Of a DNA stretch of 38,800 bases, positions 30,295-37,308 are shown in pieces. The notes under the pieces are model-generated. The model made no database searches, was not told the DNA's origin, and saw only the letters and a program-made list of their open reading frames with translations. Within the stretch, counting starts at the first letter, position 1, and every line of letters starts with the position of its first letter. Made by a program: the position numbers and the translations under genes. This stretch comes from Candidatus Pacearchaeota archaeon (lineage in GTDB: Archaea; Nanobdellota; Nanobdellia; Pacearchaeales; GW2011-AR1): positions 1 to 38,800 of the forward strand of contig JAUYJY010000033.1 in NCBI GenBank assembly GCA_030699205.1, written 5' to 3'.

Positions 30295-30816
30295 ATGCCT
30301 GAAGAAAATGGTCTTGTGTTAATCGCAGGAATCGCCAGAGATAATCTCGGAAGGATGGTTATCGGAAAAGATGGAGATATCCCATGGAGATCTGTTAGAG
30401 AAGATTTGAAAAGATTCAGAAAACTCACCATAAATCATGGAGTGATTATGGGGCGGAGAACCGCTGAAGAACTAATTGGCAAAGGAGTTTTCCCATTAGT
30501 TGGAAGAAAAAATATAGTCCTGACTTCGACAGCTGACTTTGGAAAGGTTTATGGAGAAAATGCAATAAGTGCGGGAAGTTTGGAATTTGCAATTGCTCTT
30601 GCCCAAGGAGTAAATAAGGATAGGACTGCCTATGTCATAGGTGGAGGGAGTGTTTATGATGCAACAATTGGTATGGCTACAAGATTAGAGCTTACAGAAT
30701 TTCCATGGATTGTTGAAGGAGACACTTATTTTCCTCAATTTGGGGATGAGTGGGGCGTTGTTGCAGAAGAGGAAAGACTTGGAGGATATGCTTTCAGAAC
30801 ATATGCAAGAGCTTAG
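30295..30816 (+). CDS. folA: Dihydrofolate reductase
   Basis: DHFR regenerates tetrahydrofolate, which ThyA oxidises. Visible: GIARDNLGRMVIGKDGDIPW with Trp31, Asp37 (REDLKRFRKLT) as proton donor, the NADPH site GVIMGRRTAEEL and VIGGGSVYD in the second half. 173 residues, a normal length. It lies close to thyA and the dUTPase-like gene but diverges from them, with only a short spacer before the tRNA-Ser gene. Confidence 0.93.
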   Translation: MPEENGLVLIAGIARDNLGRMVIGKDGDIPWRSVREDLKRFRKLTINHGVIMGRRTAEELIGKGVFPLVGRKNIVLTSTADFGKVYGENAISAGSLEFAIALAQGVNKDRTAYVIGGGSVYDATIGMATRLELTEFPWIVEGDTYFPQFGDEWGVVAEEERLGGYAFRTYARA

Positions 30817-30861
30817 CTGAAACATTGGATTTATAAATAAAGTTCTTTTTGATTTTGATAT

Positions 30862-30942
30862 GCCGAAGTTGGGCAGTGGTAGCCCGCTTGCTTGGAGAGC
30901 AAGTTTCTTCACAGATGTGCAGGTTCGATTCCTGCCTTCGGC
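30862..30942 (+). tRNA. tRNA-Ser (GGA)
   Basis: The acceptor stem is GCCGAAG/CTTCGGC. The D-arm is GGGC/GCCC. The anticodon stem CTTGC/GCAAG holds loop TTGGAGA (anticodon GGA). A long variable arm with TCT/AGA around TCAC is the Ser hallmark. The T-arm is GCAGG/CCTGC. The discriminator is G (30943). Its 3' end is repeated at 33475-33491. Confidence 0.93.
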
Positions 30943-30951
30943 GTTAAAGTC
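30935..30951 (+). repeat. Left attachment-like repeat (tRNA-Ser 3' end)
   Basis: CCTTCGGCGTTAAAGTC covers the last eight bases of the tRNA, its discriminator and eight bases downstream. An identical 17-bp copy at 33475 marks the far side of a 2.5 kb segment. Confidence 0.75.
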
Positions 30952-31042
30952 CCCCTATTACATTTAGGATTTCAGTATTCTATCGAATATAAAATTAAAA
31001 AAATATCAACAGGTTTTTAAGCAAATTCTATTAGTTTTACTT

Positions 31043-31447
31043 ATGGCTGGAAATCTTATTGCACAAGAAGAAGGAATGGGTTGCGGAATAGCCTGTGTAG
31101 CTTCCGCCTTAGGAATAGATTATCAAGAAGCCAGAAAATTGTCTGAAAATCCTGATTGGTCTTGCACTAAAGGATATGGTTGTAAGGATCTTGTTAAAAT
31201 TCTAAATAAAAAAGGTAAAAGTTATATTTACAAGAAGTTCAAAGAAGAACATATCCATTTACTTGAAAAATCTGGAACTATTGCTTTCGTTAAAGAAGGT
31301 GATGATGACACATGGGGACATTATCTATTAAAGACTAACCAAGGTTGGATGGATTGTTGGGTAAATTGGCCATCAATTAATCTTGCAAAAGCAGGATATC
31401 ACAAAGAGATTATTGGCGAACCTAAATGGATTATTTTTGAAAAATAA
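31043..31447 (+). CDS. C39-like papain-fold protein inside the tRNA-Ser segment
   Basis: This 134-residue protein opens with EEGMGCGIACVASALGIDYQ, the Cys motif of C39-type peptidases, and has HYLLKTNQGWMDCW near the C-terminus, giving the His and a possible Asp. It resembles the bacteriocin-leader peptidase fold without a transporter. A TATA-like TTTTTAA about 27 bases upstream gives a leaderless start. It is the first gene after tRNA-Ser within the putative integrated segment. A second C39-like protein is encoded at 29161. Confidence 0.65.
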   Translation: MAGNLIAQEEGMGCGIACVASALGIDYQEARKLSENPDWSCTKGYGCKDLVKILNKKGKSYIYKKFKEEHIHLLEKSGTIAFVKEGDDDTWGHYLLKTNQGWMDCWVNWPSINLAKAGYHKEIIGEPKWIIFEK

Positions 31448-31514
31448 GACTAACTTTTTGTTATATGTCTAGTCTTGGAGTTTATCCCAAGTAGTTTATT
31501 CAGGCGTTTCGCCT
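31446..31514. other. Inverted repeats after the C39-like gene
   Basis: AAGACTA/TAGTCTT (31446-31452 with 31470-31476) starts at the stop codon region, and AGGCG/CGCCT (31502-31514, loop TTT) follows. They may form terminators between the convergent C39-like and Lrp genes. Confidence 0.35.
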
Positions 31515-31587
31515 TAATTAGAAGGATTTGAACACTCTAAGATAAATCTTCTTGAAGACAATTGGTAGAGGAAATTTAGTTAGAGGT

Positions 31588-32088
31588 TTATTCTATAAGC
31601 CCATACATCATGTCATATTTGAATTCTTCTATTGTTGATATGGTTTCGAATTCTTTTATGAATTTTATGAATTTTAGCCTTATTGATTTTATGATTTCAT
31701 CATATTCTTTGAAATCCTTTGCGCAAGTTCCGATAATAAAATCCCAATTTCCTGTTGTTTTTGACACCCAGGTTATTTGGGGATGTGAGATTAAATAATT
31801 TATGAATAATTTCTCTTCTGTTTCATTCATTGCAAAAAGAGATATGGGTGTATAACTATACATTGGATAACCAAGCAAGGGGAAGTTTATAACTGCATGA
31901 TAAAACCTTATTACACCTAGCTTCTCTAGTCTTTGTATCCTATATTTTACACTGTCTGCAGGCATTCTTACTTTTTTAGCAATTTGGGTAACAGGAAGTC
32001 TTGCTTCTTTTTGTAATATCTCTATGATTTTCTTATCATTCTTGTCTAGTTTAACTTTGTCCCCAAATTTTATTCTTGATTTGTCCAT
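31588..32088 (-). CDS. Lrp/AsnC family transcription regulator
   Basis: The N-terminal helix-turn-helix (LDKNDKKIIEILQKEARLPV, then TQIAKKVRMPADSVKYRIQR) is followed by a C-terminal RAM/ligand domain (WVSKTTGNWDFIIGTCAKDF). 166 residues, about the normal length. It acts as a DNA-binding dimer or octamer responding to small ligands such as amino acids. It lies within the segment bounded by the tRNA-Ser repeat and diverges from the gene at 32181. A frameshifted Lrp remnant exists at 36061. Confidence 0.88.
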   Translation of the reverse strand: MDKSRIKFGDKVKLDKNDKKIIEILQKEARLPVTQIAKKVRMPADSVKYRIQRLEKLGVIRFYHAVINFPLLGYPMYSYTPISLFAMNETEEKLFINYLISHPQITWVSKTTGNWDFIIGTCAKDFKEYDEIIKSIRLKFIKFIKEFETISTIEEFKYDMMYGLIE

Positions 32089-32180
32089 ATTGCTATTATG
32101 GTTAAATTATTTATAAATCTTTCCTATTTCAGTGAAAAATAAGAAGATAAGCTTTTATATTGGTCAATTTCTATTTTGAT

Positions 32181-32882
32181 ATGCTAACCCCTGTTGAAAA
32201 TGGACTGCTTGAAGAAGATTTGTCTGGAATGGAATATAAAGGATTTGTCCAATATAAAGGGCGTGGTCGTGATGGATTTAGAAGACCAAGAATGGCTGGG
32301 TTTGCTACATTGGGCACAAGTACGCGTAATTTGATGCTTGCAATGCACTTTGCTGATGCTGTTTCTTACTTTGCTGCATCCCCTTCAGAGTGTCCCAAAT
32401 TACAAGAGATTGAAGATCGCGTGCATCGCGTGCCGTTAGAGGTTTTACTAGAGTCATCCTATAGGGAACAAAATATGCTAGAGGTTAATAGATTAATAAG
32501 AGATAACGAAAAGGGTATTGTTTTCCGCTTGAAAACAGGGTATTTACTTAATGAGAGAGGCTATAGGAAAGGATATGGTTCCTCTTTGGATGGGGAAGTT
32601 TATAGTAGTGAATGTGGAGATATAATGCAGGAGAGAAATAAGTCCTCAAACAGACTTCATGGTATTGCTCTGCCTTTTCATCTTTTAGGGCTTATTAGTA
32701 TTTTACCTTCTACATTTCTTTTTGCAGATAACTCTGATAATCTTTCAATAGGGATTCCTGTTTTAGCAGTCCCCTTCTTGAGTCTTCTTACTGGTGTTTG
32801 TATGAGTTTGCGAGCCTATGGCCTTGCTGAAACGAAAGATCTTAAACCAATTGGGACCATAAAAGATTATTATAGTGATTAA
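32181..32882 (+). CDS. Hypothetical protein with C-terminal membrane hairpin
   Basis: About 150 soluble N-terminal residues (GMEYKGFVQYKGRGRDGFRR, later LNERGYRKGYGSSLDGE) precede two membrane helices (GIALPFHLLGLISILPSTFL and IPVLAVPFLSLLTGVCMSL). I chose the ATG at 32181, about 26 bases after TTTTATATT, over the in-frame TTG at 32160. It lies in the tRNA-Ser segment, divergent from the Lrp gene that may control it. No family is recognised. Confidence 0.6.
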   Translation: MLTPVENGLLEEDLSGMEYKGFVQYKGRGRDGFRRPRMAGFATLGTSTRNLMLAMHFADAVSYFAASPSECPKLQEIEDRVHRVPLEVLLESSYREQNMLEVNRLIRDNEKGIVFRLKTGYLLNERGYRKGYGSSLDGEVYSSECGDIMQERNKSSNRLHGIALPFHLLGLISILPSTFLFADNSDNLSIGIPVLAVPFLSLLTGVCMSLRAYGLAETKDLKPIGTIKDYYSD

Positions 32883-32891
32883 ATCCTACAA

Positions 32892-33137
32892 CTAATTTTC
32901 CGCGATTTGTTCTCTCCATAAGGCAGAGTAAAGACCTTTCTTTTTTAACAATGAATTATGAGTGCCTTTTTCTATGAGTTTTCCTTTTTCTAAAACCATG
33001 ATTTTATCTGAATGTGCAATTGTTGAAAGCCTGTGGGCTACAATTATTGTTATTAATTCTGGTTTGAACTTTGTGATTTCTTTTATTGTTTTTGTGATTT
33101 CTTTTTCTAAAAGAATCCTGGCGTCTTTTCCCCCTAG
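32892..33137 (-). pseudogene. ABC exporter ATPase, C-terminal fragment
   Basis: The minus strand encodes the last 80 or so residues of an ABC ATPase, with the switch His motif TIIVAHRLSTIAHSDKIMVL and a KGKLIEKGTHNSLLKKK tail. Walker A, Q-loop and the LSGGQ signature are absent, and no start codon precedes it. The fragment is bounded upstream by unrelated coding sequence in another frame, so a recombination junction lies near 33120-33140. Confidence 0.8.
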
Positions 33138-33414
33138 TTTCCCTTTGACTTATTCCAATTACTCTTTTAACTTTCATTTTAGGAGTTTTTCTTTTTTTCC
33201 TATGTTCTTTATAAAGCCCACGATACCATTCGGGATTTATTGATTGTTTTCTCCAGAATGTCTGACCATATCTATCTGTATGGGGAAGAGAAATCATCCC
33301 ACCAGATTTAAATTCTTCATATAATGTTTTTAATGCAGATTCAAAATATGTAAAAATCTGTGAGGGCAATGTCCTTAATGGTCTTGAAGAATCCCATCCC
33401 TTTTCACCATCCAT
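33004..33414 (-). CDS. Hypothetical protein, probably truncated or chimeric
   Basis: The first 90 residues (DGEKGWDSSRPLRTLPSQIF, then SINPEWYRGLYKEHRKKRK) look like real protein sequence with a Lys/Arg-rich end. A TATA-like AAATATTAAAAAA about 25 bases upstream supports expression. From about residue 93 the frame runs antiphase through the ABC fragment, so the natural C-terminus has probably been lost at the junction near 33130. Function unknown. Confidence 0.45.
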   Translation of the reverse strand: MDGEKGWDSSRPLRTLPSQIFTYFESALKTLYEEFKSGGMISLPHTDRYGQTFWRKQSINPEWYRGLYKEHRKKRKTPKMKVKRVIGISQRETRGKRRQDSFRKRNHKNNKRNHKVQTRINNNNCSPQAFNNCTFR

Positions 33415-33474
33415 AATTTGTTTTAGAATCTTCTATTTTTTAATATTTGTATATTCAATTTAGTTTTTTAAATA

Positions 33475-33491
33475 CCTTCGGCGTTAAAGTC
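33475..33491 (+). repeat. Right attachment-like repeat (tRNA-Ser 3' end copy)
   Basis: CCTTCGGCGTTAAAGTC is identical to 30935-30951 and in the same orientation, 2,540 bp away. No other tRNA sequence is present here. It fits the distal att site left by integration into the tRNA gene. Confidence 0.75.
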
Positions 33492-33541
33492 ACCGCAATA
33501 ATTTCCTAAAAGATTATAGATTCAAATCTTCTTCAAGCGTC

Positions 33542-33769
33542 TTATTTCTTTGCTTTCTCTTCAGCTCGTTTAATCATTTCTTTTTTCAAACCTAAAAAAA
33601 CTCCCCCTTTCTTTCCTCCGACATAGGTGCTTTCCCCGTCCTTAATAACTTCATTTAATGCATCAAGTTCTATATCAACATGAGTAATTCTTGCATTTGA
33701 CTTTCCTTTTACATGAATATACACATCGGCCTTTCCCAGTTTTATTTTTCCTTCCCCGGGTCCGCTCAT
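33542..33769 (-). CDS. Conserved small protein of unknown function
   Basis: This 75-residue protein has MSGPGEGKIKLGKADVYIHV, a strand-rich centre (RITHVDIELDALNEVIKDGE), GGKKGGVFLGL and a Lys-rich helical end. Its start codon abuts the stop codon of the CDP-alcohol phosphatidyltransferase gene with no gap, so the two are co-transcribed. I cannot name a family. Confidence 0.6.
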   Translation of the reverse strand: MSGPGEGKIKLGKADVYIHVKGKSNARITHVDIELDALNEVIKDGESTYVGGKKGGVFLGLKKEMIKRAEEKAKK

Positions 33770-34396
33770 TTAATATCTCCTCTGTCTTTTCTCTTTCATA
33801 ACCTCTAAGTCATGTATATAATGCAATCCTGAAATTGCACCCAAAAATCCAATCACTATCGACAAAGGCAAAGAAAAGTAAGTCCACAGAGGATAGAACA
33901 CACTAAGCATTACTGCAGGTAATGCAAACCCTTGTAAAAATGTAGTGATTTTAGCAACGTATCTTGCGGGAGGGAATACAGAACCAGAAAATGCACCAGC
34001 TATTGCAAAAGGTGCAGAAACTATTTCCCGAGTCATAATAAGAAGAATTTGCAAACCGTGCAATGGGTCAAGCCTTCCCCGAATTCCAAAAACAAGAATG
34101 AATGTTAAAGCAGTTCCAATCCATAAAATTCTGTCCGCAAACATATCTGCCTTCGCCCCAAAACTGCTTGTTAATTTAAGCTTTCTTGCAGTATAGCCAT
34201 CAAACCAATCAGTTAATGCAGCAATAACAAAAACAAAAACAATCAATTCAATATCAGAATCAACAACAATCATATAAACCAAAACAAAAGTCAAAACAAT
34301 ACGTGCAACATTCAAGAAGGTAGGGATATTAAGTATATCCTTTGTTGCCAGAGTATCTTCAATAATCTCCTTTCCCGCTTTTTTCACCCTTCCCAT
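33770..34396 (-). CDS. CDP-alcohol phosphatidyltransferase
   Basis: This membrane enzyme joins a CDP-lipid to an alcohol head group. The signature is complete: D63-x2-D66-G67-x2-A70-R71-x8-G80-x3-D84-x3-D88 (DWFDGYTARK, then FGAKADMFADR). About six membrane helices in 208 residues. In archaea it would make archaetidyl lipids; the head group (glycerol phosphate, inositol phosphate or serine) cannot be read from the motif. It is followed directly by the small conserved gene. Confidence 0.9.
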   Translation of the reverse strand: MGRVKKAGKEIIEDTLATKDILNIPTFLNVARIVLTFVLVYMIVVDSDIELIVFVFVIAALTDWFDGYTARKLKLTSSFGAKADMFADRILWIGTALTFILVFGIRGRLDPLHGLQILLIMTREIVSAPFAIAGAFSGSVFPPARYVAKITTFLQGFALPAVMLSVFYPLWTYFSLPLSIVIGFLGAISGLHYIHDLEVMKEKRQRRY

Positions 34397-34448
34397 AAAT
34401 TAATGAACATACTAAACTTTAAAAGTCCTTCCATACAGATATAATGAC

Positions 34449-34523
34449 AGCGGGGTGGAGCAGTCTGGAGTGCTCACCGGGCCCATAACCCGGAGGTCGC
34501 GTGGTTCAAATCCCGCCCCCGCT
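34449..34523 (+). tRNA. Initiator tRNA-Met (CAT)
   Basis: The acceptor stem AGCGGGG/CCCCGCT has an A1-U72 pair, and the anticodon stem CCGGG/CCCGG ends in three G-C pairs around loop CCCATAA. Both are marks of archaeal initiators. The D-arm is GAGC/GCTC and the T-arm GCGTGGTTCAAATCCCGC. The discriminator is A (34524). Confidence 0.94.
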
Positions 34524-34710
34524 ATAACATTCAGAATTTCAAATAACTCCTACTTTATCTATTAGATTTAATAATACACATCTTAATATTACTCCCAATA
34601 AAACAATTCTCTCTTGTCAAATACACAGGCATTATCCGCAATTTCCCAAACTCTAAAACGCCAAAACGCCAGACCCAAAGCTTTAAAAAGGAAAAGACCA
34701 GAGTAACTTT

Positions 34711-35001
34711 ATGTGTGGATGTGATATGGATGCAAATGGAACTCCTGGTTCCGCAAGAGCGGAAGTACATAGCTCTGGCTCTGGAAATAGTGGTTTGCAT
34801 GAAATTAGTGAAAATCCAAGTATAAATGAAAGTGGACGCAAAGACAATTATTTCGCAAGAATGAGAGAACAAGAAAGAGAACAAGCTACAAAGGAGCCAT
34901 ATGGTGCTGTGAGGGGAATAGAATATGGTGGAGCAGGTAGCTTATTAAGCTTTTCTGGATATTTAGGAAAAGCAACAGGCTCCTACTCAATAGCTGCTTA
35001 A
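34711..35001 (+). CDS. Small hypothetical protein
   Basis: This 96-residue protein begins MCGCDMDANGTPGSARAEV, has a charged helix (RMREQEREQATKEP) and a Gly/Ser-rich hydrophobic end (GGAGSLLSFSGYLGKATGSY). CTTTAAAAAGG at 34680-34690 lies 26 bases upstream, so the start is well supported for a leaderless gene. No family is recognised. The region 34525-34710 between tRNA-Met and this gene shows no other feature. Confidence 0.5.
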   Translation: MCGCDMDANGTPGSARAEVHSSGSGNSGLHEISENPSINESGRKDNYFARMREQEREQATKEPYGAVRGIEYGGAGSLLSFSGYLGKATGSYSIAA

Positions 35002-35104
35002 TTCTTAACAAGTAATTAACAAATCAAATTTTTATATGTATTTAATAAATTAGGTGATTAAGATTTTAATCCAATAGTGATTGTAGTTGATAAAACCCGC
35101 CCAA

Positions 35105-35836
35105 TTAAGCATGTGCTCGTCTCTTTAAATCAGAAATCAAATCGAGAAGTGCTTTTTTTCTTTCTTCTGAAGTTTTTTTATCTTTAAGCAATTCTCTTAA
35201 TTTTATAGCATAAACCCAATATTTCTTTTCCATTGGATAATCTTCTTTATCCCTAAATTTTTCAAACTTATTCAATGTGCCATCTAAATAGGCCCCCATG
35301 TATTCATTTATTCCTTCATCATATGGCCAATATTTTTTAGCAATTTCCTGAAATTGAATTTTATTTTTGTCCAGTAAAATGTGAATCCATTCGTGCCTCA
35401 AACAAAATCTCATTTGCCATTCTTTTTCTTTTTCGTTTCTTGGAATTGTCAGAAGAGCCAAAAAATCAGTTTCTCCAAATTGGTTTTTCAATTCTTCATG
35501 AAATTTTAAAAGCTCGTTTCTTAATTCTTCATTATCAATTTTTTTAATCCATTTTTCTTCTTGTTTTAACTCACTTTTTTGTGAAACTTGCCCACCATAT
35601 CTTTTCAGGCAATTCTGAAAATCTTTTGAATTTACAAATTTATCAATATTCTTTATTTTTTGTTTTGCTGTTTTTCCGTATTTTTGATAAATTGGGTCTG
35701 GGCAGTTTCCAATATATTCTGTTAAAATTTCATGCCTTACAGAAATCCATAAATGCTTAAACCAATTTGGATTATATTTCAAGTCAAACTTTTCTGCCAA
35801 TTTTTTTATATGAGATTTTGCTTTTTGAACATCCAT
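35105..35836 (-). CDS. Putative zinc metallopeptidase (HExxH)
   Basis: This 243-residue soluble protein has HEWIH at 148-152 (FCLRHEWIHILLDK) and Glu178 in DEGINEYMGAYLDG, spaced like the third metal ligand of gluzincins. The N-terminal half is helical, with Lys and aromatic residues (NPNWFKHLWISVRHEILTEY). No signal peptide is visible. The identification rests on the motif pair alone. It stands alone. Confidence 0.6.
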   Translation of the reverse strand: MDVQKAKSHIKKLAEKFDLKYNPNWFKHLWISVRHEILTEYIGNCPDPIYQKYGKTAKQKIKNIDKFVNSKDFQNCLKRYGGQVSQKSELKQEEKWIKKIDNEELRNELLKFHEELKNQFGETDFLALLTIPRNEKEKEWQMRFCLRHEWIHILLDKNKIQFQEIAKKYWPYDEGINEYMGAYLDGTLNKFEKFRDKEDYPMEKKYWVYAIKLRELLKDKKTSEERKKALLDLISDLKRRAHA

Positions 35837-35915
35837 AATATTTAGAAATATTGGGTTTTTATTAACTTATCGCACATGCCTAATGCTCCTCCTCTAAAAA
35901 TAGCAATCGCTACTC

Positions 35916-36000
35916 CTAAGATTTTCTTCGAAAATCTTAGTCTTCGACCTCACCCTCGCATAACTGGAATTATGTAAAAAATCACTCATCTCGTGATTTT
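35916..36000. other. Two perfect hairpins in the spacer
   Basis: CTAAGATTTTC/GAAAATCTTAG (35916-35940, loop TTC, 11 bp) and AAAATCAC/GTGATTTT (35978-36000) lie in a less AT-rich stretch, followed by CCGCTTCGCTCCG near 36020. They resemble hairpins at 17897 and 37123 in their AAAATC/GATTTT arms. No gene covers 35837-36060. Confidence 0.6.
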
Positions 36001-36060
36001 CCCAAATCGTTTAATATTCTCCGCTTCGCTCCGAACTTAAAAAAACTTTCCTTAATCGTG

Positions 36061-36267
36061 ATGTTATCTGTAATCCTTGCCATTCTAACCCAAAATGCTT
36101 GTGATTAATAGAAATTGAATATCCTAAAATGATTTTATTTCTTTCTAAATTTTGAATTCTTTTTTAATCGCATTTGCAGATAAATTCAAATCGTGCGATA
36201 AATCCATATAAGCTATTTTTGCATCTTCATTCAATTTTTTCAAATCAATAACTAATTTAATTCCCAT
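36061..36267 (-). pseudogene. Frameshifted Lrp/AsnC regulator remnant
   Basis: From the ATG at 36267 the frame encodes an Lrp-type HTH start (VIDLKKLNEDAKIAYMDLSH, then DLNLSANAIKK). In a run of six A the frame shifts; reading on in the next frame gives RIQNLERNKIILGYSISINH and KHFGLEWQGLQITS, the continuation expected of the family. A one-base loss in the A run explains this. The ligand domain is missing. Its TATA-like CTTATATAC is shared with the divergent rnhB promoter. Confidence 0.7.
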
Positions 36268-36312
36268 TGTAATTTTCAATAATCTTATATACAGGATTCA
36301 ATTTCATCATCC

Positions 36313-37005
36313 ATGGGATTAATTTTGGGCATTGACGATGCAGGCAGAGGACCTCTAATTGGTCCGATGATTCTTGCAGGAGTTTTAGTCACAAAAACAC
36401 AAGAAGAAAAAATAAAAAAGGCGGGGGCAAAAGATTCAAAACTACTCCCTCATACAGAGAGAATATCTCTCTCTGAATTAATCAAAGAAAACTCAATTTC
36501 CCATAAAATCTTAGAAACCTCTGCACATGAAATAGACAATTCTCTTTCTTCTGGAACAAATCTAAATACTCTCGAGGCGTTGAAATCAGCAGAAATCATC
36601 AACGCATTAAATACAAAAAAAGACAAAATAATTGTAATTGTGGACTGCCCTTCAACAAACCTTCTTGCATGGAAAAATACTTTAATAAGTTTTATAGAAC
36701 ACAAAGAAAATCTAAAAATAAAATGCGAACACAAAGCAGATTTTAATCATCCATCTGTTTCTGCAGCTTCAATTCTTGCAAAAGTAAAAAGAGAGGAAGC
36801 AGTATCTGTCTTAAAAAAACAATACGGAAACATCGGCTCTGGATACCCCTCAGACCCAATAACCATCAAATTCTTAAAAGAAAACGGGGAAAAATATAAA
36901 GATTCAGGAATATTCAGAAAATCATGGTCTACATGGAAGAAAATCTTTCCAGAAGATTCTTTGCAATTTCAGGGAAATAAATTTAAACAGCAAAAATTAT
37001 TTTAA
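36313..37005 (+). CDS. rnhB: Ribonuclease HII
   Basis: RNase HII cuts RNA in RNA/DNA hybrids, including Okazaki primers and misincorporated ribonucleotides. The active site reads GIDDAGRGP (Asp8, Asp9), Asp111 (VIVDCPS) and Asp143 (EHKADFNHPSVSAASILAKV). The usual second residue is Glu (GIDEAGRGP); here it is Asp. The C-terminus KFKQQKLF may be a weak PCNA-binding tail. 230 residues. TATA-like TTATATAC lies 25 bases upstream. Confidence 0.93.
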   Translation: MGLILGIDDAGRGPLIGPMILAGVLVTKTQEEKIKKAGAKDSKLLPHTERISLSELIKENSISHKILETSAHEIDNSLSSGTNLNTLEALKSAEIINALNTKKDKIIVIVDCPSTNLLAWKNTLISFIEHKENLKIKCEHKADFNHPSVSAASILAKVKREEAVSVLKKQYGNIGSGYPSDPITIKFLKENGEKYKDSGIFRKSWSTWKKIFPEDSLQFQGNKFKQQKLF

Positions 37006-37018
37006 AATTTTCTTCAAT

Positions 37019-37085
37019 TTTTTATGTCGAAGTTGCTGATGCAGATGAATGCAGCTTTGAGCACAAGAGAATTACTTACCCTTGC
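37019..37085 (+). repeat. 67-bp structured repeat, copy 2
   Basis: This block is 62 of 67 identical to 26614-26680. The AAGTTGC/GCAGCTT stem differs from copy 1 by an A to G change that turns an A-U pair into a G-U pair, so pairing is kept. It also opens a 38-codon frame (MSKLLMQMNAALSTRELLTL at its start, 37024-37140), which is closed early in the other copy, so coding is unlikely. Confidence 0.85.
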
Positions 37086-37112
37086 CCAAAATTTCAAGAC
37101 GAAACATCTGCA

Positions 37113-37207
37113 TTTAACGAAGTTTGATTTTCCCTCGTGAAGCGAAGCGGAACAGGGCTGGAAAATCAAATTTGGAGAAATGGCGAGCCGAGCCATTTCT
37201 CGTTAAA
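37113..37207. other. Nested hairpins before the IS1182 gene
   Basis: TTTAACGA (37113-37120) pairs with TCGTTAAA (37200-37207) and encloses TTTGATTTTCC/GGAAAATCAAA (37123-37170) and GAGAAATGGC/GCCATTTCTC (37175-37201), a three-way junction. It follows the 67-bp repeat, as another hairpin chain does at 26661. It may belong to the insertion sequence's upstream region or to a separate element. Confidence 0.65.
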
Positions 37208-37284
37208 TTCCTCAGCCCGTCCCATAATTCACCAACATTTAAATACTTCAACAGCGTCGATAAGTCAACTAAACATCGTCGGTA

Positions 37285-37298
37285 AAAACACCGACAAA
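37285..37298 (+). promoter_or_regulatory. Small hairpin before transposase start
   Basis: The inverted pair GTCGGT/ACCGAC around AAAAAC (about 37279-37295) lies just before AGAGGT, the likely ribosome site of the transposase, and may limit its translation. The window edge prevents identification of the insertion sequence ends. Confidence 0.35.
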
Positions 37299-37308
37299 AG
37301 AGGTAAAA

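Noticed and set aside
37024..37140. A 38-codon gene in the 67-bp repeat
   Set aside because: The other copy has an early stop in the same frame, while RNA-type pairing is kept, so the conservation is not protein-like.
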